Notes: a model not told the origin generated them from the sequence alone. A stretch of 64,000 nt of DNA from JACMJL01 sp963791805 (GCA_963791805.1 CAWBTU010000006.1:1736001-1800000), one strand, 5' to 3'; numbered from the stretch's first letter, positions 26,839-37,530 are shown. Numbers and translations: made by a program.

Positions 26839-29800
26839 TTATGCACTTTTCCCACTCCTCAAGTCCTTATAAACTTCCTTAGCCATTTCTTCCATTACCG
26901 ACTGATAGAAATTCTTATCTTCAAATAGCTTTGTAAAGGATTCTACTGACTCTGAATAACATTCCTGAGCAATCTTTTTAAATATGTCTGGGAAGATGCT
27001 TTGCTCAAATATTTCTGCATCATTCTTCTTAGCATATTGAGTAAGTTTCTTATTACTTTTACCACATTTACTGTACATAGTTTCTACTATAACTCTATCG
27101 CCTTCAGTTAAAATACCATTAAACCTATCATTGATCTTCTTAAGAATATTTTCTAAAAGCTCATCTTCATCCTCTGGTTTACCAATTGTATCAATACCTT
27201 TGGGATTTATAAGGATTTCATCTTCAATAGTAGGATTCAAAGTAATATCACCTTTAAAGGTTTGCTCTAATTTATAGAACTCAAGTTTTAATTTACCTTC
27301 TAAGTCTATATCCGTGTCAGTAGCTCTTGGAAGTAATTTTTCAAGGTAAGCTGTAAATACATATTCTTTATGTAAATCCTTATCAAACATTCTTGAAATT
27401 TGGATGATGTAAGAATACCATTTATTAAAGTTACGAACAGTTTTCTTAAACTCAAATCTCTTTTCTTCATTAAGTGCTGAATATCTATCAACTACTGGTT
27501 TTAATAGGCTTGTCATTTTACCTAAATCCGTAGCATTTTGCTTTCCATTCTTATAATAGATTTTTATAAATTTCTCAATATCCTCATCATTATAAAGCTT
27601 GTGACTTCTTAATAATATTTTTGTATCATAAATAAGATTTACATTAATCTCTTGATCCAAAATGGTAGATTCAAAGTAAGGTTTAAAAGCTTCTTCTATT
27701 TCTTCTTTTGTATTAACAAAATCAAGTATAAAGGTATCTTCTTTGCCTGCACATGTTCTATTTAATCTTGAAAGAGTTTGAACTGCTTTAACGCCACTTA
27801 ATTTCTTATCAACAAACATTGAATGTAAAAGTGGTTCATCAAAACCTGTTTGATATTTTTCAGCTACAATTAACATACTAAACTCATCTGAATGAAAGTC
27901 TGCTTTTAGCTGATTATCTTTGATGGTAGAACCATCTTTACGTTTATTCATACCTTCTTCTGTAAAATCCTCTAACTCACCACTTAAATCATCCTTAACT
28001 ACACCTGAAAATGCAATCAAAATATCTAAATCGTCATAGCCCTTTTTCTCCAGGTATCTTTTAAACTCATGATAATAACGCACCGCATGGAGCCTAGATG
28101 CTGTTACTACCATAGCTTTTCCTTTGCCATTAATCTTATTTTTAGTTATATCTCTAAATTGTTCAATGATAATGGCTGTTTTTTGTTGCAGATTATGAGG
28201 ATGTAATGAAGCATAACGTCTTACTGTTTTCACTGCTTTAGAAGTTGGTACCTCTGGGTTATCTGCTGTATTCTTAGCAATTTTATAACAAGTTTTATAA
28301 GTCATATAATTTTTTAACACATCGATAATAAAGCCCTCTTCAATGGCTTGTCTCATACTGTAATTATGGTATGGATAAAAAGAACCATCTGAATGCTGCT
28401 TACCAAACATCTCTAAAGTCTTTTCCTTTGGTGTTGCGGTGAATGCAAAGAACGAAAGATTCTTATGTCTGCCGTGTGTTAATAATTCATTAACAAGCTT
28501 ATCTTCATCATCTATTATTTCAGCTTCAGCTCTGCCTTCAATTTCTGCATATTCTTTTAGCGCTTCTTCCGTATCTGCCAGTGCTGATTTTAACTTTTTT
28601 GCACTATTACCTGTTTGGCTTGTATGAGCTTCATCTGCGATAATAGCAAAACATCTGCCCTTATTATCATCAATCTCTTTGTAAATTTCAGGGAATTTTT
28701 GAAGAGTAGTAATTATTATTTTCTTTCCATCATTAATTGCATCTCTAAGATCTTTAGAAGTCTTGCCCTTACCTATAGTTTCAACTACACCATCTGTATG
28801 ATCAAAGCCTGATATCGTATCCTGTAATTGACTATCAAGAATTTTTCTATCAGTAACTACAATAACAGAAGTGAAAATATTTTTATTATCTTTGTTATGA
28901 ATACTTGAAAGTCCATAAGCAAGCCATGCAATAGAATTACTTTTTCCTGAGCCTGCACTATGCTGGATTAAATAATTATCCCCACTCCCATCTACTCTTA
29001 TATCTGCAAGAATCTTTGTAACAACATCCAGTTGATGATATCTTGGAAAGATAATTTTTTTAGATGTTTTATTAACTTCTTTCCCGTCTTTTATTGTTTT
29101 TGTTTCTTCAATATCTAAATGAATATATTTCTGTAGTATATCCATAAACACGTCTTTTTTCAGTACAACTTCCCAAAGATAAGAAGTTGCATAACCTACT
29201 GCATTCTTTGGATTTCCAGCTCCGCCCACATTACCTGAACCATTAGAACCTTGATTAAAAGGTAAAAAATATGTATCCTTCCCTTTTAATTGTGTAGTCA
29301 TAGCAATCTCATATAAATCAACCGCAAAATATACAAGGAATCTTTTATTAAACCCAAAACAAAATTCCTTATGATTTCTATCATACATAAATTGCATCTT
29401 AGCATTTTCTATAGATTGTCCTTTAAGTTGATCCTTTAATTCAATTGCTACTATCGGAATACCATTTAAGGATAGAACCATATCTATAGAATTTTCATTC
29501 TCAGTTGAATACTTAAACTGCCTTGTACAGGTAAGTATATTGGCTTCATATAACTTAATAACCTCTGGATTTAAAGTTGTTTCTGGTCTAAAGTAAGCAA
29601 CATTAAGTTTTACTCCTCTGTCATTAATTCCATGTCTTAAAACATGAATCAATCCATGAGTTTCAACTTCTTCATTAAATCTTTTATACAATTTAGCTTC
29701 TGCCTCAGACTTATAAGTTCTTTCGTACCGTTCCCATTGTTTAGGTTGGGTTGCTTTTATGAACCCTACTAGTTTAGGTAGATCCATAGCTTTTTCTCGG

Positions 29801-29895
29801 CTATAGGTGGTTAAGTCACCTTTAGTATATCCACCATCTGAAAGAAGGTAAGTTTCAATATCCTCTTCAAAACGTTTTTCTTTATCATCCACCAT
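26839..29895 (-). CDS. hsdR: Type I restriction endonuclease subunit R
   Basis: 1018 residues from the ATG that overlaps the hsdS stop (TAATG) with GGGAGG upstream. The N-terminal nuclease domain has SIDMVLSLNGIPIVAIELKD (PD-(D/E)xK). The translocase has Walker A QHSAGSGKSNSIAW near residue 320, TDRKILD, DEAH-type AIIADEAHTSQTG and FFAFTATPKEKT, followed by VAEKYQTGFDEPLLH and VQTLSRLNRT of the second RecA lobe. A long helical C-terminus binds the methylase. Length is normal and no lesion is visible. Confidence 0.95.
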   Translation of the reverse strand: MVDDKEKRFEEDIETYLLSDGGYTKGDLTTYSREKAMDLPKLVGFIKATQPKQWERYERTYKSEAEAKLYKRFNEEVETHGLIHVLRHGINDRGVKLNVAYFRPETTLNPEVIKLYEANILTCTRQFKYSTENENSIDMVLSLNGIPIVAIELKDQLKGQSIENAKMQFMYDRNHKEFCFGFNKRFLVYFAVDLYEIAMTTQLKGKDTYFLPFNQGSNGSGNVGGAGNPKNAVGYATSYLWEVVLKKDVFMDILQKYIHLDIEETKTIKDGKEVNKTSKKIIFPRYHQLDVVTKILADIRVDGSGDNYLIQHSAGSGKSNSIAWLAYGLSSIHNKDNKNIFTSVIVVTDRKILDSQLQDTISGFDHTDGVVETIGKGKTSKDLRDAINDGKKIIITTLQKFPEIYKEIDDNKGRCFAIIADEAHTSQTGNSAKKLKSALADTEEALKEYAEIEGRAEAEIIDDEDKLVNELLTHGRHKNLSFFAFTATPKEKTLEMFGKQHSDGSFYPYHNYSMRQAIEEGFIIDVLKNYMTYKTCYKIAKNTADNPEVPTSKAVKTVRRYASLHPHNLQQKTAIIIEQFRDITKNKINGKGKAMVVTASRLHAVRYYHEFKRYLEKKGYDDLDILIAFSGVVKDDLSGELEDFTEEGMNKRKDGSTIKDNQLKADFHSDEFSMLIVAEKYQTGFDEPLLHSMFVDKKLSGVKAVQTLSRLNRTCAGKEDTFILDFVNTKEEIEEAFKPYFESTILDQEINVNLIYDTKILLRSHKLYNDEDIEKFIKIYYKNGKQNATDLGKMTSLLKPVVDRYSALNEEKRFEFKKTVRNFNKWYSYIIQISRMFDKDLHKEYVFTAYLEKLLPRATDTDIDLEGKLKLEFYKLEQTFKGDITLNPTIEDEILINPKGIDTIGKPEDEDELLENILKKINDRFNGILTEGDRVIVETMYSKCGKSNKKLTQYAKKNDAEIFEQSIFPDIFKKIAQECYSESVESFTKLFEDKNFYQSVMEEMAKEVYKDLRSGKSA

Positions 29896-31148
29896 TAGCC
29901 TACCTCCCTTTTCCCTGTTACACATTCGTAGATAAGTGATTTTTTATAGGATTCAAGTTCTGTTAGTAGTTGTTGTTTTTGTGTAATAAGGTTGTCTATT
30001 TGAGAACATCTATTATTAATATATTTAACGATAAGTGTTTGTTGTTCAAGACTTGGAATAGCACATTTAATATTAAATAATTCATCTGTATAAAGTCTTG
30101 TTAAGCCTTCTCCTACACCTCTTGAATATTTCTTAAATTCATTGATATAGATTCTTGTTTTAAATAAAAACTCCAAGAACTTAACATTTACATTTCCAGT
30201 CGAAAAATATACAGCATAATCTGGACTAACAAGCCCTTCATATGACGAAACACCAAATACCCCCAAATGTGCTTTTAATTTATTAAATACTAAATCATTA
30301 ATTTGAACATATTTATTTCCTATAAGCGAAGCTGCCATATTCGGAATCATATCCATATCTTTAGTTTTAATTAATCCATACTTTTGGCTCATGGAAAGTG
30401 GTTCTTCTGTTCCTGTTTGTGATTTATCATTTCTTTCAGCTAATAAATATTTAAGCTTTTTTACTTTCCAATCAATTGGTATTAATCCAATATGCTCAAC
30501 TACACTATCCTTCATTTCTACATTTTGATTTAAACCTTTAGTAACTGTTTCTGTAATAAGTGATTGTTTATACTCCTTGTATTCTTCAATAGACATAGTA
30601 GTTTGATTAATAATATTATCTATTTCAGATACTTTTTTATCAAGATACTCTGCAATTTTTTGTTGTTCTTGTTGAGACGGAGCTATTGTCTTAATAAAGC
30701 CAAAATCTATTTCTGTTAATGAACTTCTCAGATTTTTTGATAAATGTAAAAAGCATTTTTTATCATCAATCATCCTTAATAAATAATAGTAGTATTTACT
30801 AACATTGCTGCCCTTAAGTACAAATTGACTATAAGCAGGACTTGTTAACCCATCATTTTCGATTAAGCCTACACATCTCGGTGTAACGTCTATGTCAAAT
30901 AGGCATAATAGTAAATTATCTTTTTTAACAATTTGGTATCCATCAAAAGTCGCGGGCATTTTACCAAATGGATTTTCTAAGTCTCTAATAATTACCCCTT
31001 TCATAGTTAATGACAAAATATTTTCACCACTATATTGGCTACATAAGTCTTTTTTCTTATATAATAAATGCTTATGAGGTAGTACATTCCAATTTTTAGG
31101 TATCTCCCCAATCCATTCGATCTCACTATCTTTCATTTCTCTATACAT
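29895..31148 (-). CDS. hsdS: Type I specificity subunit S
   Basis: 417 residues. Two target-recognition domains begin at EIEWIGEIPKNWNVLPHKHL (residue 8) and VEHIGLIPIDWKVKKLKYLL (about 215). Each is followed by a conserved helical spacer (PSQQEQQKIAEYLDKKVSEI and PSLEQQTLIVKYINNRCSQI). This sets the bipartite DNA target, which cannot be read from sequence. The start ATGTATAG overlaps the hsdM stop; a second ATG four codons later is also possible. Confidence 0.95.
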   Translation of the reverse strand: MYREMKDSEIEWIGEIPKNWNVLPHKHLLYKKKDLCSQYSGENILSLTMKGVIIRDLENPFGKMPATFDGYQIVKKDNLLLCLFDIDVTPRCVGLIENDGLTSPAYSQFVLKGSNVSKYYYYLLRMIDDKKCFLHLSKNLRSSLTEIDFGFIKTIAPSQQEQQKIAEYLDKKVSEIDNIINQTTMSIEEYKEYKQSLITETVTKGLNQNVEMKDSVVEHIGLIPIDWKVKKLKYLLAERNDKSQTGTEEPLSMSQKYGLIKTKDMDMIPNMAASLIGNKYVQINDLVFNKLKAHLGVFGVSSYEGLVSPDYAVYFSTGNVNVKFLEFLFKTRIYINEFKKYSRGVGEGLTRLYTDELFNIKCAIPSLEQQTLIVKYINNRCSQIDNLITQKQQLLTELESYKKSLIYECVTGKREVG

Positions 31149-32922
31149 TCACTTCACCATCTTTACCAAATAAAGACTTCAATGAAGTCATTAAATTAGT
31201 CTCAATATCCGTTATTCTCCTTGCAATATCCTCAGCTTTTTCAGGTGCTACATATTTATAGAAATATCTTGTGAAAGGAATTTCATACCCCACTTTTGTT
31301 TTTGACTTATCAATCCAAGCGTTAGGGTTAAAAGGTAATACTTCTCTACTAAAGTAGCTATCTATATCTTCTGTAAGTGGAACATTTTCTGTATCTCTCT
31401 TAGATGTATCTGCAACAGGTTTCTTCTTCTGAATAACAATATTACCTTCCTCATCGAATAAAGGGCTTTCTATAACGATCTTGTTATAACCGAATACTAC
31501 ATTATCGAATATTTTAGACTCACAGGTCTTGTCTCCAATAGTGTATATCTTGTTTTTAAACTCACCATAAGCTTTTACAATAATTTCTCTACATTCTTCT
31601 GTAATATCATTTCGTTTGTTACCAATTGGCTTTCTTCGTTTCTCATACATATTTGAAGCATCAATTAATTGTACTTTTCCTTCCCTATGAGCTGGCTTAT
31701 TTTTAGACATAATCCAAATATATGTAGTGATACCTGTGTTGTAAAAAGCATCCGTGCTAAGTTGAACAATTGCTTCTAACCAATCATTTTCAATGATATA
31801 TCGTCTAATCTCACTGGAACCAGACCCTGCATCACCACTAAATAAAGGTGAACCATTGTGTACAATAGCCATTCTACCTGTATCTTTTAACTTTTTAAGT
31901 CCGTTAAGATCAAATAATTGTTGACCGTCACTAATTTTAGGAAGTCCAACTCCAAATCTACCTAAATCACCAAGTTTAGCTTCTGTTTCAACCGCATTCT
32001 TTTCAACTTTCCACTCAATACCAAAAGGTGGGTTTGAAATACAATAATCAAAAGTGTAATTTTTAAACTTATCATCTGATAAAGTATTACCTTGTTTCAT
32101 ATTTTGATCTTTTCCACCTTTAATAAGCATATCTGCTTTAGCAATAGCAAAGGTTTCAGGATTAAGCTCTTGACCAAAAGCTGTTATTTCTGCTTCTTCA
32201 TCTAAGAGTTTAAGTCTTTCTTCCATACAGCCAAGCATTTGGCTTGTACCCATAGTTTGGTCATAAACAGTTTTAACCACGCCTTCTTCAATAAGACTAG
32301 CCTTTTCTTCTGAAATAAGTAAATCCGTCATGAGATAAATAATATCCCTACTTGTAAAATGCGCTCCTGCCTGTTCGTTGTAAGACTCTGAGAACCTTCT
32401 AACAAGTTCTTCAAATATATAACCCATATCTGTACTAGACACCACATCAGCACCCATATAGGAACTTTTCTTATTAAATTCTTGAATAATAAGAAATAAC
32501 ATACCATTATTAGCAAGCTTGGTTATTTCTTTTTCAAATTCAAAATTTTCAATAACATCTTGAACATTTTCGGAAAATCCTGCAAGGAAAGTTCTAAAGT
32601 TAGCTTCAATATGTTCTGAATCAGCTACTAAATTTTCAAAGGTAAAAGGACTTGTATTGTAAAAAGAATATCCTGCTGCGCTTTCAAGGAAGGCATCTTT
32701 TACCTCAAAGTTTTTTACTTGCTCATATTTATCTAAAACAGCCTGTTTTGTAGGCAATAAAGTATCATTAAATCTTTTTATTACAGTCATTGGAAGAATA
32801 ACTTTTCCATACTCATGAGGTTTATAAAGACCTTGTCCAATAATATCTGCAATACTCCATATTAGGTTTGCTTTTTCATTAATATTTACTGTGGTTTGTT
32901 TGTTTTTAATTTCTTCTGTCAT
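31141..32922 (-). CDS. hsdM: Type I DNA methyltransferase subunit M
   Basis: 593 residues, AAAGGGG upstream of ATG. The N-terminal helical HsdM_N domain (NLIWSIADIIGQGLYKPHEY) is followed by the N6-adenine methylase: YNEQAGAHFTSRDIIYLMTD, then motif IV CISNPPFGIEW, then HNGSPLFSGDAGSGSSEIRR. It methylates adenine in the HsdS-defined target and is the first gene of the M-S-R operon. The 270 bases upstream contain the promoter region and no other gene. Confidence 0.95.
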   Translation of the reverse strand: MTEEIKNKQTTVNINEKANLIWSIADIIGQGLYKPHEYGKVILPMTVIKRFNDTLLPTKQAVLDKYEQVKNFEVKDAFLESAAGYSFYNTSPFTFENLVADSEHIEANFRTFLAGFSENVQDVIENFEFEKEITKLANNGMLFLIIQEFNKKSSYMGADVVSSTDMGYIFEELVRRFSESYNEQAGAHFTSRDIIYLMTDLLISEEKASLIEEGVVKTVYDQTMGTSQMLGCMEERLKLLDEEAEITAFGQELNPETFAIAKADMLIKGGKDQNMKQGNTLSDDKFKNYTFDYCISNPPFGIEWKVEKNAVETEAKLGDLGRFGVGLPKISDGQQLFDLNGLKKLKDTGRMAIVHNGSPLFSGDAGSGSSEIRRYIIENDWLEAIVQLSTDAFYNTGITTYIWIMSKNKPAHREGKVQLIDASNMYEKRRKPIGNKRNDITEECREIIVKAYGEFKNKIYTIGDKTCESKIFDNVVFGYNKIVIESPLFDEEGNIVIQKKKPVADTSKRDTENVPLTEDIDSYFSREVLPFNPNAWIDKSKTKVGYEIPFTRYFYKYVAPEKAEDIARRITDIETNLMTSLKSLFGKDGEVNV

Positions 32923-33195
32923 TAGTTTATTTCCCCTTTAATTCTAATCAGATTTTGATTTATCCTTAATATCTACTTTTTACATACCTTGTTCTCACAA
33001 GATTTTATATAGACTTTATAATTCTACACAAAATATATTTCGACATTTATTCCCAAATACCTTTATAAAGTATATTTTTTCATAAAAATATCTATTAAAG
33101 TATAATTATACCCTAGTGCAAGGCGAAAATTTTTTCACTTTACAGTAGGGCATTATACATACTTACTTTATTCTATGAGTCACACTAATTTTGTT

Positions 33196-33882
33196 TTAAA
33201 CTTCCTTGCATATTTCATAATCCTCAATATTATTTTGTAACTCGTATGCCTTGTTAATATATAAGTCTGCATCCTTTATAAAATCATCCCAATTTACAGA
33301 AGTAATATAACTACAATCGCCATAATATACCTTAGACCCATCTGTACAGTCGTTTGTATCCTTCTCTTTTACATTAAACATATTATTTTTAAGAATATCA
33401 AAAAGTTTATAAGTTGATAGGACTCTACATCCGCTATCACAGCACATCTTTTTATAAGTATAATATGTATAGGAATTGTTAGAATCTGGTACTATAATTG
33501 CTAACACTGCATTTGTCTTACTAGCAACTTCATTGCCACTCGTATCAGTTCTAGAAATTTCTTTTAATGAATATGATATTTCGCGAGGTATCCATTGATC
33601 TTTGTCGGCTTTCCATGATTTCATATTTTTTGATATCATCACAATAGTTAACGTACTGTCATATATTCTATTTTTTAATTTTTTCCATATGGTTTCTTCA
33701 CTAAGTTCAGATAAATCTTCACCATCAGATTCTCCTTTATAAATATGATCTGAAATATCACCTAAATACTCTTCCAGTTTATCTACATAATCTCTTACTG
33801 TATTTTCTTCATCCTGCTCTCCAACTATATGATTTACATCTTTATCAGCATATTTATACGAAACAAAAATTTTATGTCCCAT
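33196..33882 (-). CDS. thsB: TIR-like ThsB-type protein (Thoeris)
   Basis: 228 residues with AGGGGGAG upstream. The protein opens MGHKIFVSYKYADKDVNHIV, a TIR/DUF1863 start, followed by YDSTLTIVMISKNMKSW and WIPREISYSLKEISR, where the Glu is the likely catalytic residue. It starts 12 bases after the SIR2-SLOG gene. In Thoeris a TIR protein makes a cyclic ADP-ribose-type signal after infection that activates the SIR2-SLOG NADase. This gene looks intact while its partner is broken. Confidence 0.75.
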   Translation of the reverse strand: MGHKIFVSYKYADKDVNHIVGEQDEENTVRDYVDKLEEYLGDISDHIYKGESDGEDLSELSEETIWKKLKNRIYDSTLTIVMISKNMKSWKADKDQWIPREISYSLKEISRTDTSGNEVASKTNAVLAIIVPDSNNSYTYYTYKKMCCDSGCRVLSTYKLFDILKNNMFNVKEKDTNDCTDGSKVYYGDCSYITSVNWDDFIKDADLYINKAYELQNNIEDYEICKEV

Positions 33883-33894
33883 TTATATCTCCCC

Positions 33895-35353
33895 CTAATT
33901 TTCTATTTTTAGTACGCATTTTTGGGCTTCGTTTATAAACTCAATAATAGTTACTATCAAATCTTTTGGAGCAACACTTTCACTATTTAACTTCTCGAAT
34001 AGTGCCCTTAATAATGCACTACTATTGTTATAATAAGCATCAAAATTTATATTTACCTCATACCAAATATCTTTTGCTACAAAGCCAGTGCACCCAACAG
34101 GAACAATAATATTTGAGTATTCTTTAGCAATACTGAATTCCTCTAAGACCCCATGAGCTTCTATTAAGTTACCCTCATTGTCAAATTTATTGCCAAAAAT
34201 AAAAATTGATACTCCAGCTCTTGAAATCATATCTTGTCTGTATTTAGTCCATAACTTCTTCCTTGTTTCATCATTGATTATCCCTTGTGGAAATGGCCTT
34301 AATAATAATCTTTCATTATCAATTTTTTTATTTTGCATATAGATTTCTTCTAAAGCGCCAGTAATAACTGAACTTCCCACACCTAATCCAAATCCTGATA
34401 TTATATTATAATTACTTTTAATTAGTTCTTTACTCAAGTTATGAATAAATGTTGTTGCTTCATTGCTATTAAAACTTCCATAGATAGCTGCACTTCCAGA
34501 CACAAAAATATTATTTTGATTAATTTTCTTTTCTATTAGCTGTAATATTATGGTTATTTCACTATAATCATCAATTTGAAGAGCTTGAATTTGGTACCGT
34601 TTTAGATCTTCAATAAATAATTGCTGTTTTCTTTTTGATACTCATAGTCAGCCTTGCTAGTGCATTCAGCCTCATTGACCTTTTTAATTATTGCATAATG
34701 TGTTCTGCTATTTTCAGAACCATATTCTACTCTAATTCTACTTAAAATATAATCTAAGTTAGGATCATTAAAGCTAAACCCAATAAAAAGGAATGTCTTG
34801 GAAATCAAATCACCATTTAATGCAGTTACAAATGGTGCATATTTACGGTAATACATCTCATAATCATCTTTAATAATTACACTATCATAAGGATGCTCTT
34901 TATCCCCATGCATTTTATATACAATGGCATCTCTTTTAGGCTTAGTTAAAGATAGTTTTTAGTATTGTATTTTACATCAACAACCTTTTGAACTTCCTCA
35001 AGTGAATCTTCTATTAAGGAATCATAGTTGGTTGTCCAATATGTCAAAATGGGAAGTCTCGCTAGAATTTTGTGATTTTTGCTAATTTCCTTTTCTTTAG
35101 TGAATTCCTGAAAAATTATCTGACTAATATCATGCTTGCTTCCATGCTTATTATAATAGTATTGTGCTAATGAAACTAAATCCGTTTCTTTATCTATATC
35201 TAAATTCAATTCATAAGCTACACCTTTCAATAAACCTTTCCAGTCAACAAAACCGGCACTTTTTGAAAAACCTGCACCAATAAATGCAGCCACATTATTT
35301 TCAATCATTTCCTTAGTATATTTGTCTATAAACACCTCAATATCTCTGTTCAT
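33895..35353 (-). pseudogene. thsA: ThsA-like SIR2-SLOG effector, two frameshifts
   Basis: Three consecutive frames make up one gene of about 487 codons, the usual ThsA length. Frame 1 (35353-34946): AAFIGAGFSKSAGF and LTYWTTNYDSLIED, the SIR2 NAD-binding and catalytic Asn region. Frame 2 (to 34602): YKMHGDKEHPYDSVI and FLFIGFSFNDPNLDYIL, the SIR2 catalytic His and end. Frame 3 (to 33895): QLFIEDLKRYQIQALQ then NIISGFGLGVGSSVITGA, the SLOG ligand pocket. Both junctions (about 34950 and 34630) lie in A-runs and each is explained by loss of one base. If real, the effector is dead; if assembly errors, Thoeris is complete. Confidence 0.85.
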
Positions 35354-35439
35354 TACATCAACCCCTTTTAAATATATTAGCCATTTTGATACTTGTATTG
35401 AATCTCCATTCCTTCCGAATATTAATTGACTAATTCAAA

Positions 35440-35781
35440 TTAAAAACTGTCCATGCTCAATTCATTTTTAATCATTGCAAATCCCATTAATAACAATACA
35501 TATAAAATGGCAACCATAGTTATAGCAATTTTTGTAAAGTTAAACATGCCACAAAGCATTATTAAACACGTATGAATACTATAAAAAAATAAATACAAGA
35601 AACTCCCCAAGGCCGGTGAAGATCTTCTTTCATAAAACAAGCCTACAACCTTAAAAGTAAAACCTTGTAGTATAGGTTCCATCATGAAATTAATTATTAC
35701 CCCATTCTGAATGTTTCCAAAAGGATTTGGTAAATAGTAATAACGGGCTATTACACTGATTAGTGAAACTAACTTGTACAT
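35440..35781 (-). CDS. Small membrane protein, unknown
   Basis: 113 residues with AAGGAG before ATG. At least two hydrophobic segments are visible (ALGSFLYLFFYSIHTCLIML and ITMVAILYVLLLMGFAMI). I do not recognise the family. It lies between the Thoeris-like pair and the WYL regulator in the same direction; a membrane effector role cannot be shown. Confidence 0.6.
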   Translation of the reverse strand: MYKLVSLISVIARYYYLPNPFGNIQNGVIINFMMEPILQGFTFKVVGLFYERRSSPALGSFLYLFFYSIHTCLIMLCGMFNFTKIAITMVAILYVLLLMGFAMIKNELSMDSF

Positions 35782-35860
35782 CTTTGCTCCTTCTATAATA
35801 AAAATAGTATTTTGAAATTTTTTTTCGCATAAAAAATATGTCCTAATTAAATCTTATCAT

Positions 35861-36844
35861 CTAATTAGGACATATATCGTCACAATATAATTTCTTACAT
35901 ATTTTTAACATTTTTTCTAAATTTCCCTTAACCTCTTCTCTTAGACATTCAGGTGCTATTATCTTAACAGTCTCTCCCATACTTAATATCCAAGCAATTA
36001 ACTCCGGTCCACCAGCCATTGTAGCTCTAAATAGTATTTTACCTTCCTCTAAAAATTCAATGTGTTGATTTTCCACCCATATTCTTTCACTTATAGTGTT
36101 GGCCATAGGCGGTTTAATTTCTAATTCTAAAGCATATGTATTTCCATGAAATATGCCAAAGCTATTCTCTCTATCTTTTCTCAATATTTCTTCAATTTCT
36201 AAATTCTTTTCAAACTTATCTTTAGTAATAAAATAATTCTTTATCCTTACAAGTTTAAAATATCGTATTTCATTTTTTAGCAGGCATGTAGCTACTAAGT
36301 AATATTCTCCCTTATATCTTAAATACTTGTGTGGTCTAATTCTTCTTTCTGTAATACTTCCCTTGTTATCTAAGTATTTTATCTCAATTTCATAACAACT
36401 GATAATTGCAGCATATATTTCATCGTGCATTTTTATTATTTCATTTCCTAAGCTGTTCTTAGGTCTTGAATAAGGTATTATTTGTTCATTAAACATTTGT
36501 TCTTCATCTTTTTTTACTATTGAAAAGTTTATCTTATCTATAGCTTTTTTCAAGCTACTATTGTTCTTAAATAAATTATCATCAATACTATTTAAAGCTA
36601 AGTTTAATTCACTAATTTCATTTTCAGTTAATATTTCTTTAAAAGGAAAATAATCATCCATCAAAGCATATCCACCATCGGGTCCTGCAATAGATTCTAT
36701 ATTAAAAATCCCTTCCAAATCTTCTTTGTACCTTCTTATTTGTCTTTCTGAAACCTCCAACTTTTCGGATAAATCTTTTATCTTCATCTTACCATTGCAT
36801 TTTAATAAAAATACCATTTCTAAAGCATTATTTACACGTCCCAT
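35861..36844 (-). CDS. HTH/WYL-domain transcriptional regulator
   Basis: 327 residues, start with GAGGGG upstream. Residues 1-60 are an HTH_11 winged helix (MKIKDLSEKLEVSERQIRRY), and residues about 140-225 a WYL domain (IEIKYLDNKGSITERRIRPH, YLRYKGEYYLVATCL), with a C-terminal WCX extension. WYL regulators often repress defence loci and respond to nucleic-acid ligands. It is upstream of the small membrane gene and Thoeris-like genes, so it may control this island. Confidence 0.85.
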   Translation of the reverse strand: MGRVNNALEMVFLLKCNGKMKIKDLSEKLEVSERQIRRYKEDLEGIFNIESIAGPDGGYALMDDYFPFKEILTENEISELNLALNSIDDNLFKNNSSLKKAIDKINFSIVKKDEEQMFNEQIIPYSRPKNSLGNEIIKMHDEIYAAIISCYEIEIKYLDNKGSITERRIRPHKYLRYKGEYYLVATCLLKNEIRYFKLVRIKNYFITKDKFEKNLEIEEILRKDRENSFGIFHGNTYALELEIKPPMANTISERIWVENQHIEFLEEGKILFRATMAGGPELIAWILSMGETVKIIAPECLREEVKGNLEKMLKICKKLYCDDICPN

Positions 36845-37056
36845 GTATTAACCAATTCCCCTCTGAAAATTATATTAAACAATGAATGATAACAAAACAA
36901 TATCACAAGCTCTGCCTTTTCCATATTTACTATAGTTTTCTATAAACCATATCTTATTTCCTTCTTTTAAAAATATTTCAAACTATATAAAGCATAAAAT
37001 TAGCTTATACTCTTTTAGTACAAAACTTTTTGCACAATAAAAATTAATTTACTTCC

Positions 37057-37362
37057 CTAATAAACCCCGAAACAATACCTCACATACTGACTTCTATCCC
37101 TCTCAACCTTAAACCCCTGTTTTTCAAACTCCTGTAGCAGAAACTTATCAATTCCATAAGGACTTTGAAGTCTATCAATAAGCTCTCTACTCATTACCAC
37201 TTCATATTTTCCCATCGTTATTTTAAATTTATTTTCATCATTAATTTCTAATTTAACATTACTCTCAAATTCTCTACTTAAGGCCTCCACCACCACTTTT
37301 ATAAATTCTTCTCTCTTCATATTTTTTGACATATAACCTCTTTGAACTCCTGAAGTATTCAT
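37057..37362 (-). CDS. Unknown small protein
   Basis: 101 residues from the ATG with GAGGAG seven bases upstream (MNTSGVQRGYMSKNMKREEF); an upstream in-frame ATG lacks this. It is soluble and charged, with KLEINDENKFKITMGKYEVV and a C-terminal FEKQGFKVERDRSQYVRYCF. I do not recognise it. Its long leader (37385-37545) may form a structured RNA. Confidence 0.55.
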   Translation of the reverse strand: MNTSGVQRGYMSKNMKREEFIKVVVEALSREFESNVKLEINDENKFKITMGKYEVVMSRELIDRLQSPYGIDKFLLQEFEKQGFKVERDRSQYVRYCFGVY

Positions 37363-37444
37363 TTTACCACTCCTCAAATTTATTTTTAAATGCAAAAAAT
37401 CCCCTTACCCTAAGATAAGAAGATCCCTAGATCTCTATATTTTT

Positions 37445-37530
37445 CTTCACCTCCTTATCGCACTTTAGCTGAACCACCTTACTATATAGCAGGTTGGTAT
37501 AGGGTCATAGAGCTAAATCTCTACCCTAAT
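37445..37530 (-). ncRNA. Putative structured leader RNA
   Basis: On the minus strand TAGCT ... AGCTA closes a domain whose inner part ACCAACCT pairs with AGGTGGT (one bulged A), followed by AAAGTGCGATAAGGAGGTGA. A run GGGGATTTTTT occurs about 45 bases further, just before the 37057-37362 gene. The CCAACCTGC...AAGGTGG portion resembles the P3 stem of an S-box riboswitch, but the rest of that consensus is not there. The remainder of the gap 37531-37982 shows only AT-rich DNA. Confidence 0.35.

Noticed and set aside
37445..37530. SAM-I (S-box) riboswitch
   Set aside because: Only the P3-like arm resembles the family; the GGUGGAGGGA and k-turn parts are not present, and the downstream gene is not a methionine gene.
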